Assembly: GCA_964616875.1 (NCBI GenBank)
Contig: CAZTSJ010000063.1
Location: forward strand, 1 to 41,928
Direction: 5' to 3'
Length of the DNA: 41,928 nucleotides
Origin: RBG-16-66-20 sp964616875
GTDB lineage: Bacteria > Pseudomonadota > Gammaproteobacteria > Burkholderiales > SG8-39
Within the stretch, counting starts at the first letter, position 1. Every line of letters begins with the position of its first letter. This document shows positions 17,508-25,627 of the stretch, one piece after another. Position numbers and translations under genes: made by a program. The notes beneath the pieces were generated by a model. The model worked only from the letters and a program-made list of their open reading frames with translations. It was not told the DNA's origin and did no database searches.

Positions 17508-18823
17508 AAATGAACGAACTTGATCCCGCCCTGCATGGCGCGCGCCGCGCCCGTCTCGCGCAGGCGATGCAGGCCGGCGTGGCGGTCATCGCGACCGCGC
17601 CCGAGCGCATCCGTAACCGCGATACGCACTACCCCTATCGCTTCGACAGCCATTTCTACTACCTCACGGGATTCCCCGAACCCGAGGCGGTGCTGGTGAT
17701 CGTCGCCGGCGCACAGCCGAGGAGCCTGCTGTTTTGCCGCGAGAGGAACGAGGAGCGCGAAACCTGGGACGGATTTCGCTTTGGCCCGAAAGGCGCGCAG
17801 GAGCGCTTCGGCTTCGACGAGTGCCATCCGGTCGCCGAACTGGACGCGAAGCTCGCCGGGCTGCTCGCTGATCAGCCGGCGCTCTACTACCCGGTCGGGG
17901 CCGATGCCGCCTGGGACGCACGCGCCATGGGTTGGCTCAACGCGGTGCGCGCCCACGCCCGATCCGGCGTCGGCGCGCCCGAACGCGTGCAGGACGTGCG
18001 CGCGCTGGTGGACGAGATGCGACTGGTAAAGGACGCGCATGAACTCGGCGTCATGCGCAGGGCCGCATCCATCTCGGCCGGCGCGCATCGGCGCGCGATG
18101 CGCGCCGCGCGCCCGGGAGGTTTCGAGTACGAGCTCGAGGCCGAACTGCTGCACGAATTCCGGCGCAACGGCGCGCAGTTTCCGGCCTACTCGCCGATCG
18201 TCGCCGGCGGCGCCAACGCCTGCGTGCTGCACTACGTGTCCAACGACGCCGCGCTGCACGCGGGCGACCTGGTGCTGATCGATGCGGGCTGCGAACTCGC
18301 CGGCTACGCCTCGGACATTACGCGCAGCTTTCCGGTAAGCGAGCGTTTCAGCGCGGCGCAACGCGAGGTCTACGACATCGTGCTCGCGGCGCAGACCGCG
18401 GCCATCGCCAGGATCCGCGCCGGCAATGCCTGGAACGCACCGCACGATGCGGCGGTGCGCGTGCTCGCGCAGGGCATGCTCGATCTCAAGCTCCTCTCCG
18501 GCAGCCTGGACGAAGTGCTGGAAAAGGAAACCTACAAGCGTTTCTACATGCACCGCACCGGCCACTGGCTGGGACTGGATGTGCACGATACCGGCGACTA
18601 CAAGCGCGCCGGCAAGTGGCGCTCGCTCGCGCCGGGCATGGTGCTCACGGTGGAACCAGGCCTCTACATCCGCGCCGCGGACGACGTGCCGGCGCCGCTG
18701 CGCGGCATCGGCGTGCGCATCGAGGACGACGCGCTGGTCACCGAGAGCGGCTGCGAATTGATCACCGCCGCAGCGCCAAAGAGCATCGCCGATATCGAGG
18801 CTCTCAAACGTGACGCGCGCTGA
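17504..18823 (+). CDS. pepP: Xaa-Pro aminopeptidase PepP
   Basis: PepP removes N-terminal residues that precede proline. It is 439 aa with an N-terminal AMP_N domain (about 5-140) and an M24 pita-bread domain (about 175-425). The dinuclear metal site is complete: Asp in LIDAGCE and in SDITRSFP, His in RTGHWLGLDVHD, Glu in TVEPGLY and Glu in RIEDDALV. The start codon overlaps murU (ATGA) and the end overlaps the UbiH-like gene by 14 bp. The pepP-ubiH order is also found in enterobacteria. Confidence 0.96.
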   Translation: MKMNELDPALHGARRARLAQAMQAGVAVIATAPERIRNRDTHYPYRFDSHFYYLTGFPEPEAVLVIVAGAQPRSLLFCRERNEERETWDGFRFGPKGAQERFGFDECHPVAELDAKLAGLLADQPALYYPVGADAAWDARAMGWLNAVRAHARSGVGAPERVQDVRALVDEMRLVKDAHELGVMRRAASISAGAHRRAMRAARPGGFEYELEAELLHEFRRNGAQFPAYSPIVAGGANACVLHYVSNDAALHAGDLVLIDAGCELAGYASDITRSFPVSERFSAAQREVYDIVLAAQTAAIARIRAGNAWNAPHDAAVRVLAQGMLDLKLLSGSLDEVLEKETYKRFYMHRTGHWLGLDVHDTGDYKRAGKWRSLAPGMVLTVEPGLYIRAADDVPAPLRGIGVRIEDDALVTESGCELITAAAPKSIADIEALKRDAR

Positions 18824-19871
18824 GATCTCCGTGCGAGGTGGCGGTCCGGTGGCTTTTGTGCTCGCGCTTTTACTGCATGCGGCGGGCAGGAGAGTGTGCC
18901 TGACGGAAAGAAAAGCTCCCGCAGGAAGGATGCCGTTACGCCCCATCGCACTGTCGCACGCCAGCCGCCTGATCCTCGAGGGCGCAGGCGCCTGGCACCG
19001 GCTCGAACCCACGCCGATCGACACGATCCACATCTCGCAGCAGGGCGCTTTCGGTCGCAGCTGCCTCAATGCGGCGGACGCCGGCGTTCCGGCACTCGGA
19101 TATGTTGTCGAGTATGAAGTTCTTTTGCGTGCGCTGTTAAGCCTTGTGAGAGAAGTACAAATTCCAGTTGAAACCGAATCCGGTGCGGCCTCGCTCATCG
19201 TCCATGCCGAAGGTTCGTCGAGCAGCGCCGAGGAAAAAGACTACCGGCAGGAAGCGATCGTCGCGCTGGTGACGACCAGGCCAGCTGCCGCCGGCACTGC
19301 CTGGGAGCGCTTCACGCCGCAGGGACCGCTCGCGCTGCTGCCCCTGCGCGGGCGCTATTGCGTGGTGTGGAGCATGCCTCCGGCACGCGCGCAGGCCTTG
19401 TGCGATGCGCCCGAAGCGGAGTTCCTGCAAGCGCTTGCCGGCGCGCTGGGCGCACGCGCCGGTGAGTTCACCGCCGTCGGCGAGCGAACTCGCGCACCCC
19501 TTGCATTGCGCGTGCGGCCTTCGCGCGTCGGCGCGCGGGAGGCCTACATCGGCAACGCGGCGCAATCCCTGCACCCGGTCGCCGGCCAGGGCCTCAACCT
19601 CGGCTTGCGCGATGCATGGGATCTGGCGCAAGTCTTGCGCGACGCAAAAGACCCGGGCGAGGTGCGCGTGCTGGAACGTTACGCCGCGGCGCGCCGCCTG
19701 GATGCGATGGCGACCGTACGCGTCACCGATTTCCTGGCGCGGGCCTTTCTCGGCGCGAACCCCTTGGCCGGGCTGATGCGAGGATTTGGATTAACCGCCC
19801 TGGACATTTGCCTGCCGGCAAGGCGTTTTTTTGCGCGCCGCATGATTTACGGAAGTTCGGCACTACCTTAG
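18810..19871 (+). CDS. UbiH/UbiF-family FAD monooxygenase (short form)
   Basis: This is probably a ubiquinone-ring hydroxylase. It is 353 aa, roughly 40 shorter than usual. The FAD ADP-binding motif is GGGPVA (residues 10-15) and the second flavin motif GNAAQSLHPVAGQGLNLGLRD is complete. The DG motif region between them is reduced to HAEGSSSSAEEKD, where most homologues have a longer segment with ADGxxS. The start is GTG, 14 bp inside pepP. Which ring position it acts on cannot be told. It could have a narrowed or altered role, but the flavin-binding parts look functional. Confidence 0.85.
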   Translation: MTRAEISVRGGGPVAFVLALLLHAAGRRVCLTERKAPAGRMPLRPIALSHASRLILEGAGAWHRLEPTPIDTIHISQQGAFGRSCLNAADAGVPALGYVVEYEVLLRALLSLVREVQIPVETESGAASLIVHAEGSSSSAEEKDYRQEAIVALVTTRPAAAGTAWERFTPQGPLALLPLRGRYCVVWSMPPARAQALCDAPEAEFLQALAGALGARAGEFTAVGERTRAPLALRVRPSRVGAREAYIGNAAQSLHPVAGQGLNLGLRDAWDLAQVLRDAKDPGEVRVLERYAAARRLDAMATVRVTDFLARAFLGANPLAGLMRGFGLTALDICLPARRFFARRMIYGSSALP

Positions 19872-19946
19872 TGCTTGCGCGTTGCGGCAAGCGCCGCGCG
19901 TGTTTGGAAAACGCAACAGGCGATGTTTTTTGGCGACGGAACGCGC
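19872..19946. other. Intergenic region with weak hairpins before dusB
   Basis: After the UbiH-like gene there is a small CTTGC/GCAAG hairpin (about 19873-19891) and an imperfect GCGT/ACGC repeat around 19907-19917. No convincing T run follows, so termination is unclear. Confidence 0.3.
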
Positions 19947-19952
19947 TAGAAT
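19947..19952 (+). promoter_or_regulatory. Candidate -10 box (TAGAAT) for dusB-fis
   Basis: TAGAAT matches the -10 consensus at five of six positions, 36 bp before dusB. A five-codon frame (MTSNH, 19966-19983) starts just downstream and ends 5 bp before the dusB ATG. This may be a minimal leader frame or chance. Confidence 0.4.
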
Positions 19953-19988
19953 TCGCTCCCCTCGCATGACCTCAAACCACTAGTACAG

Positions 19989-20993
19989 ATGCAGCTTGGC
20001 GCGCACGTTCTGCGCAACGGCATGTTCGCCGCACCAATGGCGGGCGTCACCGACCAGCCGTTCCGCACGCTCTGCCGCCGCTACGGCGCCGGGCTCGCGA
20101 TCTCCGAGATGGTCTCTGCGCGCCCCGAATTGCGCGGCAGCCGCAAATCGCGCCTGCGCCTGGAACATCGAGGCGAGGCGAGTCCGGTTTCGGTGCAGAT
20201 CGCCGGCGCCGACCCGGCCATGATGGCCGAGGCTGCCCGCGTCAACGCCGCCGAAGGCGCGCAGATCATCGACATCAACATGGGCTGCCCGGCGAAAAAG
20301 GTCTGCAACGTCGCCGCCGGATCGGCGCTGCTCTCGAATGAGAATCTGGTGGTGCGCATTCTCGAGGCAGTGGTCAGCGCGGTGGAAGTGCCCGTCACGC
20401 TGAAGATCCGTACCGGCCCCGACCCCGAACACCGCAATGCCCTGCGCATCGCGCGCATTGCCGAAAGCGCGGGGGTGCGACTGCTTGCGGTGCACGGCCG
20501 CACGCGCGCCTGCGGCTTCCGCGGCCAGGCCGAGTTCGACACGGTGGCCGAGGTGAAAGCCGGGGTGCGCATCCCGGTCATCGCCAATGGCGACATCGCG
20601 ACGCCGGAGGACGCCAGGCGCGTGCTGGACTACACCGGCGCCGACGGCATCATGATCGGACGCGCCGCCCATGGCCGGCCGTGGATTTTCCGCGAATTCT
20701 CCTATTTCCTGAGCGAAGGAAAAAAACTTCCACCGCCCGCGGTTGCGGAGATGCGCTCGGTCGCGCTCGAGCACCTCGAAGGCATCTATTCACTGTATGG
20801 CGAGGCGCTCGGGGTGCGCATCGCGCGCAAGCACATTGGCTGGTATACCCGCGGCATCGCAGGAAACTGCGGGGCTGGCGAGGCATTTCGCCGCGAAGCG
20901 GTGCAAATCCTGTCCGCGGCGGCGCAACTCGCCGCCGTGGCCCGCTTCTATGATGGATTGATCCGAATCGACGCTCGCGTCGATCCAGCATGA
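19989..20993 (+). CDS. dusB: tRNA-dihydrouridine synthase DusB
   Basis: DusB is an FMN enzyme that reduces uridine to dihydrouridine at set positions in the tRNA D-loop. It is 334 aa with a TIM barrel (about 1-240) and a C-terminal helical tRNA-binding domain. The catalytic cysteine is Cys100 in NMGCPAKK. HGRTR and ANGDI, which help bind the flavin phosphate, are present. It overlaps fis by ATGA, the highly conserved dusB-fis pair, where dusB is the promoter-proximal gene and fis expression depends on its promoter. Confidence 0.97.
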   Translation: MQLGAHVLRNGMFAAPMAGVTDQPFRTLCRRYGAGLAISEMVSARPELRGSRKSRLRLEHRGEASPVSVQIAGADPAMMAEAARVNAAEGAQIIDINMGCPAKKVCNVAAGSALLSNENLVVRILEAVVSAVEVPVTLKIRTGPDPEHRNALRIARIAESAGVRLLAVHGRTRACGFRGQAEFDTVAEVKAGVRIPVIANGDIATPEDARRVLDYTGADGIMIGRAAHGRPWIFREFSYFLSEGKKLPPPAVAEMRSVALEHLEGIYSLYGEALGVRIARKHIGWYTRGIAGNCGAGEAFRREAVQILSAAAQLAAVARFYDGLIRIDARVDPA

Positions 20994-21229
20994 GCCGCAA
21001 CACCGAACTCGCAGATGCGGTGAAGCGCTCGCTGGAGCGTTACTTCAGGGACATGGACGGCGAGCAACCGACCGCGATCTACGACATGGTGCTCAGGAAT
21101 ATCGAGCGGCCGCTGATCGAGACGGTGCTGGGCAAGGCGGCGGGCAACCAGAGCGCCGCTGCGGCGATGCTCGGCATCGATCGCAATACCCTGCGCAAGA
21201 AAATACAGCAGCTGCGGATCAAGGCGTGA
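20990..21229 (+). CDS. fis: Nucleoid protein Fis
   Basis: Fis is a small dimeric DNA-bending protein that activates rRNA and tRNA promoters in fast growth. It is 79 aa, shorter than the 98 aa of E. coli, and lacks much of the N-terminal beta-hairpin arm that contacts Hin/Gin recombinases, as is usual in betaproteobacteria. The helix-turn-helix NQSAAAAMLGIDRNTLRKK lies at residues 53-71. It is translated right after dusB (ATGA overlap) and precedes purH by 25 bp. Confidence 0.96.
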   Translation: MSRNTELADAVKRSLERYFRDMDGEQPTAIYDMVLRNIERPLIETVLGKAAGNQSAAAAMLGIDRNTLRKKIQQLRIKA

Positions 21230-21254
21230 AGACATCGCCGGGGAAACCCTGACG

Positions 21255-22811
21255 GTGAAAGTCTCGCGGGCGCTGGTCAGCGTCTCGGACAAGTCCGGTG
21301 TTGTGGAGTTTGCCCGCGCCCTTGCCGCGCTGGGGGTGCAGATCCTCTCCACCGGCGGCACCGCCAGGCTGCTCGAGAAGGAAGGCGTGCGCGTCACGGA
21401 GGTGTCGGCACACACCGGTTTTCCGGAAATGCTCGATGGCCGCGTCAAGACGCTGCACCCGAAAATCCACGGCGGGATCCTCGCGCGGCGCGACAAGCGC
21501 GAGCATCTGGCGGCGATCGAAAAGGCCGGCATCGCGCCCATCGACCTGATCGCGGTCAACCTGTATCCATTCCAGGCCACGGTTGCCGACCCCGACTGCC
21601 GGCTCGATACGGCCGTCGAAAACATCGACATCGGCGGCCCCGCGATGCTGCGCGCAGCGGCCAAGAACTACGCCGGGGTTGCAGTGCTGGTCGACCCGGC
21701 GGACTATGCGCGCGTGCTGGACGAAATCCGCGCCGGCGGCGGCGTCTCGGACGCGACACGCTTCGAGCTGGCGAAAAAGGTGTTCGCGCACACCGCCGCC
21801 TACGACGGTGCGATCGCCAACTACCTCTCTGCCCTGGACGAGAATCAGGCGCGCGGCGCCTACCCCGGCGTCTTGAACCTGCAGTTCCACAAGGCGCAGG
21901 ACATGCGCTACGGCGAAAATCCGCACCAGTCGGCGGCGTTCTACCGCGACAGCGCGCCGATCGCCGGCAGCATCGCCCTGTTCTCTGCGCTGCAGGGCAA
22001 GGAGCTCTCCTACAACAACGTCGCGGATGCCGATGCCGCCTGGGAATGCGTGAAGAGCTTCACCGAGCCGGCCTGCGTCATCGTCAAGCACGCGAATCCC
22101 TGCGGCGTGGCGATCGCCGCAAACCCGCTGGCGGCGTACCGCAAGGCCCTGCAGACCGACCCGGCCTCGGCGTTCGGCGGCATCATCGCTTTCAATCGCG
22201 CGCTGGATCGCGCCACCGCCGAGGAGCTCGCCAAGCAGTTCGCCGAAGTGATCGTCGCGCCGCGCGTCGAACCTGCGGCGCGCGAGTTCCTCGCTGCCAA
22301 GCAGAACCTGCGCCTGCTCGAGGTGCCGTTGGCGCACGAGGCGCAGGCGCTGGATTTCAAGCGCGTCGGCGGCGGCCTGCTGGTGCAGAGCAGCGATGCC
22401 AGAGTTCTGGAAAAAAAGGATTTGGCCGTAAAGACAAAAAAGCAGCCGACCGAGACGCAATGGGCTGATCTGCTGTTCGCATGGAAAGTGGCGAAATACG
22501 TGAAATCGAATGCGATCGTGTTTTGCCGCGATGGCGCCACCGTGGGCGTGGGCGCAGGGCAGATGAGCCGCGTCGACAGCGCGCGCATCGCCGTCATCAA
22601 GGCGCACAACGCCGGCCTCGCGATGACCGGCGCCGTAGTGGCGTCGGATGCCTTCTTCCCTTTCCGCGACGGTCTCGACGCGGTGCTCGATGCCGGTGCC
22701 CTCGCCGTCATCCAGCCCGGTGGCAGTATGCGCGACGCTGAAGTGATCGCCGCGGCCAACGAGCGCGGCATCGCGATGGTGTTCACCGGCGTGCGGCATT
22801 TCCGGCACTGA
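21255..22811 (+). CDS. purH: Bifunctional AICAR formyltransferase/IMP cyclohydrolase
   Basis: PurH carries out the last two steps of de novo IMP synthesis. It is 518 aa: an MGS-like cyclohydrolase domain (about 1-150, with LSTGGTARLLEKEGV) and the AICAR transformylase domain (about 200-518) with the catalytic IVKHANPCGVA block. The start is GTG, 25 bp after fis. purD begins after one base, so the two are surely cotranscribed. Confidence 0.97.
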   Translation: MKVSRALVSVSDKSGVVEFARALAALGVQILSTGGTARLLEKEGVRVTEVSAHTGFPEMLDGRVKTLHPKIHGGILARRDKREHLAAIEKAGIAPIDLIAVNLYPFQATVADPDCRLDTAVENIDIGGPAMLRAAAKNYAGVAVLVDPADYARVLDEIRAGGGVSDATRFELAKKVFAHTAAYDGAIANYLSALDENQARGAYPGVLNLQFHKAQDMRYGENPHQSAAFYRDSAPIAGSIALFSALQGKELSYNNVADADAAWECVKSFTEPACVIVKHANPCGVAIAANPLAAYRKALQTDPASAFGGIIAFNRALDRATAEELAKQFAEVIVAPRVEPAAREFLAAKQNLRLLEVPLAHEAQALDFKRVGGGLLVQSSDARVLEKKDLAVKTKKQPTETQWADLLFAWKVAKYVKSNAIVFCRDGATVGVGAGQMSRVDSARIAVIKAHNAGLAMTGAVVASDAFFPFRDGLDAVLDAGALAVIQPGGSMRDAEVIAAANERGIAMVFTGVRHFRH

Positions 22812-22812
22812 C

Positions 22813-24084
22813 ATGAAGCTCCTCGTCATCGGGTCGGGCGGGCGCGAGCACGCGATGGCCTGGAAGCTGGCGCAAAGCCCGAAGGTCCAGAAAGTGTTCG
22901 TCGCACCGGGCAATGGCGGCACGGCAACCGAAAGCGGACTCGAGAATGTCGCCATTTCCGCCGTTCCCGAACTGATCTCTTTCGCGAAAAAAGAACAGAT
23001 CTACCTGACCGTGGTCGGCCCCGAAACGCCCCTCGCCGCGGGTGTCGTGGACGCTTTCCAGAATGCCGGGCTGAAAATTTTCGGCCCGCTGCGCGCCGCG
23101 GCGCAGCTCGAAGCCTCGAAGGATTTCGCCAAGAAATTCATGCTGCGTCACGGCCTGCCGACGGCGAAATACGCGACGTTCACGGACGCCGCGCAAGCCA
23201 GGGCCTACGTCGAGGCGCAGGGCGCGCCGATCGTGATCAAAGCCGACGGCCTCGCCGCCGGCAAGGGCGTCGTCGTCGCGGCCAGCGTTGCCGAAGCGAA
23301 GGCTGCGATCGACCAGATGCTGGTGCATCACCGCCTGGGCGACGCCGGCGCGCGCGTCGTGATCGAAGAATTCCTCGAGGGCGAGGAAGCGAGCTTCATC
23401 GTCATGGCGGACGGTGCGCATGCATTGCCGCTCGCTACGAGCCAGGACCACAAGCGCCTGCGCGACGGCGACCAGGGCCCGAACACCGGCGGCATGGGCG
23501 CCTACTCGCCCGCGCCGGTGGTGACGCCGCAACTGCACGCGCGCGTAATGCGCGACATCATCCAGCCGGCGATCGCCGGCATGGCGCGGGACGGCATGCC
23601 CTACACGGGTTTTCTCTACGCCGGCCTGATGATCGACAAGGCGGGCAATGCGAAGACGCTCGAATTCAACTGCCGCCTCGGCGACCCCGAGACGCAGCCG
23701 ATCATGCTGCGGCTGAAATCGGACTTGCTTGCGCTGGTCGAACACGCGCTGGCCGGCACATTGGACCGCGCCGCCGCGGACTGGGACCGCCGCCCGGCGC
23801 TGGGTGTAGTGCTCGCGGCCGGCGGCTATCCCGACGAACCGCGCAAGGGTGATGAGATCACCGTGTTGCCGAAATCCACCGAGGACTGCCGCGTGTTCCA
23901 CGCCGGAACAAAACTCGACGGCAAACGCCTCGTCACCAACGGGGGGCGGGTGCTTTGCGTCACGGCGCTCGGCGGCTCGCTCAAAATGGCACGCGCACGC
24001 GCCTACGAGGTGGCCGATTCAATCCGCTTCGATGGCATGCACTTCAGAAAAGACGTCGGCCACCGGGCCTTGAGAAAATCCTAG
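22813..24084 (+). CDS. purD: Phosphoribosylamine-glycine ligase
   Basis: PurD joins glycine to phosphoribosylamine using ATP, the second step of purine synthesis. It is 423 aa and shows the N-domain motif IGSGGREHAMAWK, the ATP-grasp core (IKADGLAAGKGVVVA at about 140-154, then EEFLEGEEASFI), and the substrate segment TGGMGAYSPAP. It is followed by hemF after 5 bp. Confidence 0.97.
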   Translation: MKLLVIGSGGREHAMAWKLAQSPKVQKVFVAPGNGGTATESGLENVAISAVPELISFAKKEQIYLTVVGPETPLAAGVVDAFQNAGLKIFGPLRAAAQLEASKDFAKKFMLRHGLPTAKYATFTDAAQARAYVEAQGAPIVIKADGLAAGKGVVVAASVAEAKAAIDQMLVHHRLGDAGARVVIEEFLEGEEASFIVMADGAHALPLATSQDHKRLRDGDQGPNTGGMGAYSPAPVVTPQLHARVMRDIIQPAIAGMARDGMPYTGFLYAGLMIDKAGNAKTLEFNCRLGDPETQPIMLRLKSDLLALVEHALAGTLDRAAADWDRRPALGVVLAAGGYPDEPRKGDEITVLPKSTEDCRVFHAGTKLDGKRLVTNGGRVLCVTALGGSLKMARARAYEVADSIRFDGMHFRKDVGHRALRKS

Positions 24085-24089
24085 TTCGC

Positions 24090-24998
24090 GTGGACACCCG
24101 GCCAGTCCGCGACTACTTCACTGCGCTGCAGGCGCGCATCGTCGCCTCGCTCGAAACGCTGGACGGCAGCGCCTTCGCCACGGACCACTGGCAGCGACCC
24201 GAAGGCGGCGGCGGCGCGACCTGCTACATCGAGGAAGGCAAGCTCTTCGAGCGCGGCGGCGTTTCGTTTTCCCACGTCTCGGGCAGCAGCCTGCCGCCGT
24301 CCGCTTCAGCGTCGCGGCCGCAGCTCGCCGGGCGCAGCTTCGAGGCGATGGGCGTCTCGCTCGTGCTGCATCCGCGCAATCCCCATTGCCCGACGGTGCA
24401 CCTGAATGTGCGCTTTTTTGTCGCCAACAAGCCGGGCGAAGCTCCGGTCTGGTGGTTCGGCGGCGGCATGGACCTCACGCCCTATTACGGCTTCGAGGAA
24501 GATGCCAGGCATTTCCACAGCACCTGCCGGCGCGCGCTGGCACCCTTCGGCGCGGAACGCGGGGTGGACCTGTACGCGCGCTACAATAAATGCTGCGACG
24601 AATACGTCTTCCTCAAGCACCGCTACGAAGCGCGCGGCATCGGCGGCATTTTCTTTGACGACCTGGCGGAACCTGATTTCCCCACCGCGTTTGCCATCAC
24701 GCGCTCGGTCGGCGACCACTTCATCACCGCCTACAGCCCGATCCTCGAACGGCGCCGCGCCCTGCCCTGGAATGCCGCCGAGCGCGCCTTCCAGTGCTAC
24801 CGGCGCGGCCGCTACGTGGAATTCAACCTGGTCTACGACCGCGGCACGCTATTCGGCCTGCAATCCGGCGGCCGCACCGAATCGATCCTCATGTCCATGC
24901 CGCCGGAAGTCACCTGGCGCTACGGCTGGGCGCCCACGCCGGGATCGCCAGAGGCAAAGCTGTACACGGACTTTCTGGTAGCGAAGGATTGGGTCTAG
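24090..24998 (+). CDS. hemF: Oxygen-dependent coproporphyrinogen III oxidase
   Basis: HemF oxidatively decarboxylates coproporphyrinogen III to protoporphyrinogen IX, so this organism makes heme aerobically. It is 302 aa. Family blocks are HLNVRFF, GGGMDLTPYYGFEEDARHF, GIGGIFFDDL and FNLVYDRGT. The GTG at 24090 was chosen because the frame upstream is purD in another phase and VDTRPVRDYF starts the conserved N-terminus. In many betaproteobacteria nadD follows hemF; here an accessory island follows instead. Confidence 0.96.
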   Translation: MDTRPVRDYFTALQARIVASLETLDGSAFATDHWQRPEGGGGATCYIEEGKLFERGGVSFSHVSGSSLPPSASASRPQLAGRSFEAMGVSLVLHPRNPHCPTVHLNVRFFVANKPGEAPVWWFGGGMDLTPYYGFEEDARHFHSTCRRALAPFGAERGVDLYARYNKCCDEYVFLKHRYEARGIGGIFFDDLAEPDFPTAFAITRSVGDHFITAYSPILERRRALPWNAAERAFQCYRRGRYVEFNLVYDRGTLFGLQSGGRTESILMSMPPEVTWRYGWAPTPGSPEAKLYTDFLVAKDWV

Positions 24999-25009
24999 GG
25001 CTTTCCATT

Positions 25010-25029
25010 GTCGGTGCTAAGATTCCGAC
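25010..25029. promoter_or_regulatory. Inverted repeat before the antitoxin gene, possible operator
   Basis: GTCGG (25010-25014) and CCGAC (25025-25029) form a perfect 5-bp inverted repeat directly before the ATG. A TAAGAT that could be a -10 box lies between the arms. RHH antitoxins usually repress their own promoter by binding such repeats. No good -35 and only a weak Shine-Dalgarno are seen. Confidence 0.35.
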
Positions 25030-25284
25030 ATGCCGCTGATCGCCCTTGCACCTTTGCAGCAACGCCGCCTCGAGCGGCTCGCCAGGCGCGCGGGCCGCTC
25101 TCCTAACGCGATGCTGAAATTCGTCCTGCGCGATGGCTTCGACGCCTGCGAACAGGATGTCCGCGAAAATCTGGCGGCCGACGCCGAATTCGCCGCAGGC
25201 AAGAGCGTCGCGCACAAAGATTCGATAAACCGGGCGCAAGCCGTCATTGAAGCGCATTCGCGACGGCACAAGCAGGCAGCCTAG
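25030..25284 (+). CDS. Ribbon-helix-helix (ParD/CopG-like) antitoxin
   Basis: This 84-aa protein has an N-terminal strand and two helices in the RHH pattern: LIALAPLQQRRLERLARRAG, then GRSPNAMLKFVLRDGF. The polar C-terminal half (about 45-84, ending in a basic RRHKQAA) is what usually binds the toxin. It starts 31 bp after hemF and overlaps the next gene, a ParE-like toxin. The expected roles are neutralising the toxin and repressing the operon. The exact antitoxin family cannot be set from sequence reading alone. Confidence 0.65.
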   Translation: MPLIALAPLQQRRLERLARRAGRSPNAMLKFVLRDGFDACEQDVRENLAADAEFAAGKSVAHKDSINRAQAVIEAHSRRHKQAA

Positions 25285-25552
25285 ATGGTCTGACCGGGCA
25301 GCCGCGGCCCGCGATAGCACGCTCGCCCGGATCGCGACGGAAGATCCTCCGACTGCCGAAGCCGTACTCTCAAGAATCGACCGCTCAGTTGCGCTGATCT
25401 GCGCGCAACCCTCGCTCGGCACCCCAACTGCAACCCGCGGCGTCCGCCGCCACCCGGTGCCCGGAACGGGACATGTTCTTACCTACCGCGTGGTCCGCAA
25501 TGAAGTGCGGATTCTTCGTTGGTACCGCGCGAGGCAGAATATCAGCCGTTAA
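25247..25552 (+). CDS. RelE/ParE-superfamily toxin
   Basis: The frame encodes about 101 aa. From residue 14 it follows the ParE pattern: W-x-AAA-x-D, a helical run with ARIATEDPPTAEAVLSRI, then VALICAQPSLGTPTATRGVRR, and the C-terminal strands VLTYRVVRNEVRILRWYRARQ. ParE toxins usually poison gyrase; RelE relatives cut mRNA. No ATG or GTG lies before the conserved Trp. The only usual start is a TTG at 25247, 38 bp inside the antitoxin gene, which is odd for a toxin-antitoxin pair. The N-terminal strand may be damaged or the start atypical. The TAA stop lies inside the attC-like site. Confidence 0.6.
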   Translation: MKRIRDGTSRQPRWSDRAAAARDSTLARIATEDPPTAEAVLSRIDRSVALICAQPSLGTPTATRGVRRHPVPGTGHVLTYRVVRNEVRILRWYRARQNISR

Positions 25553-25604
25553 CGTTGCTTTGAGCCGCGCGCTTCGGCGTGTCGGCTGCAAGGCATAGTT
25601 GTGT
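25547..25604 (-). other. attC-like integron recombination site (58 bp)
   Basis: Read on the minus strand: R'' box ACACAAC (25598-25604; consensus RYYYAAC, one mismatch), spacer TAT, arm GCCTTG, extra C, AGCCG, extra A, CACGC, tetraloop CGAA, GCGCG, CGGCT, arm CAAAGC, spacer AAC, and R' box GTTAACG (25547-25553; GTT fits GTTRRRY, the tail does not). The stem has 16 pairs. Both unpaired bases are on one side; on the plus strand they are G25588 and T25582, the same bases (G and T) known as extrahelical bases on the recombined bottom strand of attC sites. Length, unpaired spacer and polarity all fit. The site lies 23 bp after the ASCH gene, as in a gene cassette. The alternative is a plain bidirectional terminator, but there is no T run. 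Confidence 0.55.
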
Positions 25605-25627
25605 TGCGGTGCATCCCTACGGGTATA

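Noticed and set aside
21230..21254. Purine riboswitch or attenuator before purH
   Set aside because: Only 25 bp separate fis and purH, too short for a riboswitch, and no structure is visible.
25563..25587. Plain Rho-independent terminator between the toxin and ASCH genes
   Set aside because: The stem is strong, but neither strand has a T run after it, and the flanking arms and boxes fit attC better; kept only as the alternative reading.
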